The notes beneath the pieces were generated by a model. It saw only the letters and a program-made list of their open reading frames with translations. It had not been told where the DNA came from and searched no databases. A stretch of DNA of 6,437 bases from Candidatus Poseidoniaceae archaeon (lineage in GTDB: Archaea > Thermoplasmatota > Poseidoniia > Poseidoniales > Poseidoniaceae): positions 1-6,437 of the forward strand of contig JAKMFF010000042.1 in the NCBI GenBank assembly GCA_022425585.1, read 5' to 3'. The position numbers and the translations under genes were made by a program. How positions within the stretch are numbered: position 1 is the stretch's first letter; each line of letters begins with the position of its first letter. Of this stretch, positions 6,101 through 6,437 are shown in pieces.

Positions 6101-6437
6101 CTGGGTCAAGAGGATGTGAGTCAGGACCAGCGTAGCATACGCCGTCAACTGCACTAGGACCATCACAGAATCCATCACCATCGGTGTCTGGGTTGAGTGA
6201 ATCTGTACCATTGGTTGCTTCATCAATATCCGGCATGCCATCAGCGTCATCATCCAAATCCTCGATTAAGTCAAATGGTGGTAGTCCTGTATCTGGATAA
6301 TCATCTGGTAATTGGTCAGGCATTCCATCGCCGTCGGTATCTTCGAGAACTTCAAGCCAGAAAGTTGATTCAACACTTCTTGGCTCAGAGGTATTTGCCC
6401 ACATAGTAAAGGTAGTATTTTCCATTGCTTCAGTAGG
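3123..6437 (-). CDS. Giant single-pass surface protein: Ca-loop/Ig-like exterior, TolA-like helix, tandem H3TH interior; N-terminus beyond window
   Basis: The frame is open to the right edge (1104 residues visible). The first in-frame Met, at 6425, falls inside a domain, so the true start is outside. Numbering that Met as 1, the regions are: 1-28, end of an Ig-like domain; 29-300, Asp-rich TSP3-like calcium loops (DTDGDGMPD, DDDDDNDG); 301-401, a putative Ig domain (LPEGLTF...GTPAN); 402-459, another calcium-loop module; 473-495, one membrane helix; 514-636, an unrecognised beta-rich domain; 637-845, an Ala/Glu/Lys helix like TolA; 863-930, a small beta domain; 931-993 and 1034-1096, two H3TH (helix-hairpin-helix) domains of COG3743 type with IKGIGPFI and FFPGRVKRD motifs. 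Twelve glycosylation sequons and ten paired cysteines lie before the helix, and there are no cysteines after it, so the N-terminal part is outside. No nuclease or other catalytic domain is seen. A role linking the surface to DNA or an inner partner is inference. Confidence 0.85.
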   Translation of the reverse strand, partial: PTEAMENTTFTMWANTSEPRSVESTFWLEVLEDTDGDGMPDQLPDDYPDTGLPPFDLIEDLDDDADGMPDIDEATNGTDSLNPDTDGDGFCDGPSAVDGVCYAGPDSHPLDPDMPVNTDGDAFPDEDPDGEGGLIADDDDDNDGYLDTEEVDCLSDPLDVNDVPSDMDGDGICDAMDDDKDGDGILNDEETNTGNFDDQIDGQTDPANPDSDGDGICDGPATPDADICVAGPDAFPNDPAAAVDTDGDGMPDELIGESTTGLIEDDDDDNDLIDDATELLCGTDPKVVNALPDIDGDGICDAMDDILDLPFTMSYDTQHLDLFANKSMDAFMPNVTGLGDVASWELIGELPEGLTFGVSEARSAGLDGGIRGTPANATLDPVNLTVWANNSNYQQSFSLMLTVFNDTDNDSLPDSLPANYTGNLTADDDDDNDGFFDQDEINCGSDPLDNSSDPTNTDGEICKQLADGGKDDEKDGLAWWCFPLCFILLLFLLVPLLLFRDRVIGVIDDAEPEHTTSKPKFAEGAGTKENPFILKPAKTVKPGDTIYSKEVITITDITPNLKVKSVDYFDRENGRKFTMQDQAGSEEGVRMIEANEDGEIKFKLIFDDSFEPTLAGGEFQGAVKVGRRSVYLMWDVKVKPDPEYVKEQKKLEAERKKAEKQSKKEAAEAEKLAALEAKEAEAKAKQEAEEAEKQAKKAAAAAAKEEAAAAKEAEAAALAAAAAAEAEAAELKEKKAADKAEKEAKKAAAAAEKQAAKEAKEAEKQAKAEADAAAAAEAEAKAKQEAEDAEKQAKAEADAAAAAEAEAKAKQEAEEAEKQAKAAAEKAKKAAAKKPATTKQAKKEEEIQRVKSRAKTIDFKVLGTASSTKLKSEVKKGAKTLEVADAKEFADAGSAAITDDAGSTIITWTGKDGNTLTGVGGITRVFGKASVVMVKDDLQVIKGIGPFIEEKLNALGITTYRQIANMTAKLETQVNEAIEFFPGRVKRDQWVNQAKILLGEDVKLDEKALKQAEELERIAKKAETIDFATLGVATIDEKDDLQTIKGIGPFIAEKLYALGIYTFEQVGNMTPKIEEEVNKAIEFFPGRVKRDEWARQARELHDNK
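3138..3875 (-). repeat. Duplicated TIDF-H3TH unit at the C-terminus, first copy carrying an inserted beta domain
   Basis: Unit 1 has TIDFKVLGTAS (852-862), a 68-residue beta domain (863-930), then an H3TH domain (931-993, 3447-3635). Unit 2 has TIDFATLGVAT (1020-1030), three residues, then an H3TH domain (1034-1096, 3138-3326). The two H3TH copies match at about 45 of 63 residues without a gap. Both keep DDLQxIKGIGPFI, EKL, NMT and AIEFFPGRVKRD, the hairpin and basic features of the family. This is an internal duplication followed by gain or loss of the beta domain in one copy. Confidence 0.85.
3975..4136 (-). repeat. 81-bp tandem duplication in the TolA-like helix
   Basis: Residues 764-790 and 791-817 are the same 27-residue unit (starting AEADAAAAAEAEAKAKQEAE), differing only by Asp/Glu at position 21. 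At DNA level the copies 4056-4136 and 3975-4055 match at 75 of 81 bases, and five of the six differences are silent. A shorter third copy of the unit's end (EAEAKAKQEAEEAEKQAK, residues 675-692) lies at 4350-4403. The helix therefore grew by in-frame duplication, and its length may vary between relatives. Confidence 0.85.
4941..5009 (-). other. Single transmembrane helix of the surface protein
   Basis: Residues 473-495 (LAWWCFPLCFILLLFLLVPL and on) are the only long hydrophobic stretch in the visible protein. The segment before it is acidic (GKDDEKDG) and the one after it carries Arg 496 and Arg 498. That fits the positive-inside rule, with the N-terminal part outside and the C-terminal part in the cytoplasm. 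Confidence 0.85.
5049..6341 (-). repeat. Repeated calcium-loop modules of the surface protein exterior
   Basis: Residues 29-300 and 402-459 repeat a module of the form DTDGDGMPDxLP, TGLxxDDDDDNDG, ExxCxSDPLD, DGDGICDAMDD. Copies of the closing part are at 146-174, 274-301 and 436-459. A second motif, GICDGPxxxDxxxCxAGPD, occurs at 85-102 and 211-228. The DxDxDGxxD loops match the calcium-binding pattern of thrombospondin type 3 and dockerin/EF-hand loops. An Ig-like domain (5223-5525) interrupts the series, and the end of an earlier one is seen at the right edge. The whole exterior therefore alternates Ig-like and calcium-loop blocks. Confidence 0.75.

Overview
The window most likely comes from a marine archaeon of the Thermoplasmatota, probably Marine Group II (Poseidoniales). 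This is inferred from gene content, because no RNA marker gene is present. The clues are a bacterio-opsin-activator-type (HTH_10) regulator, large secreted or surface proteins full of Asp-rich thrombospondin-type-3-like calcium loops, putative Ig-like domains next to those loops, and TATA-like boxes placed exactly where leaderless archaeal transcripts would need them.

Layout. (1) 1-1464, minus strand: a secreted protein with a signal peptide, a PPC-like beta domain, an unrecognised beta-rich domain, and calcium-loop repeats separated by Gly/Asn-rich linkers. Its C-terminus lies beyond the left edge. (2) 1465-1662: a 198-bp divergent promoter region with a TATA-like box 24-28 nt before each start codon. 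(3) 1663-2274, plus strand: a complete LysE/RhtB-type amino-acid exporter. (4) 2269-3024, minus strand: an HTH_10 transcription regulator whose 3' end overlaps the exporter's 3' end by 6 bp and whose true start is uncertain. (5) 3025-3122: a 98-bp spacer. (6) 3123-6437, minus strand: a very large single-pass membrane protein whose N-terminus lies beyond the right edge.

The large protein is the most interesting item. Its outer part has calcium-loop modules, an Ig-like domain, 12 N-glycosylation sequons and ten paired cysteines. One membrane helix follows. The inner part has a beta-rich domain, a roughly 210-residue Ala/Glu/Lys helix resembling TolA, and two helix-hairpin-helix (H3TH, COG3743-like) domains of a type usually associated with DNA binding. 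The inner part has no cysteine. The architecture suggests a protein that could connect the cell surface to DNA or to a cytoplasmic partner, but that function is inference. The genes do not form an obvious pathway. The exporter and the regulator are adjacent and convergent, so a regulatory link between them is possible but not shown.
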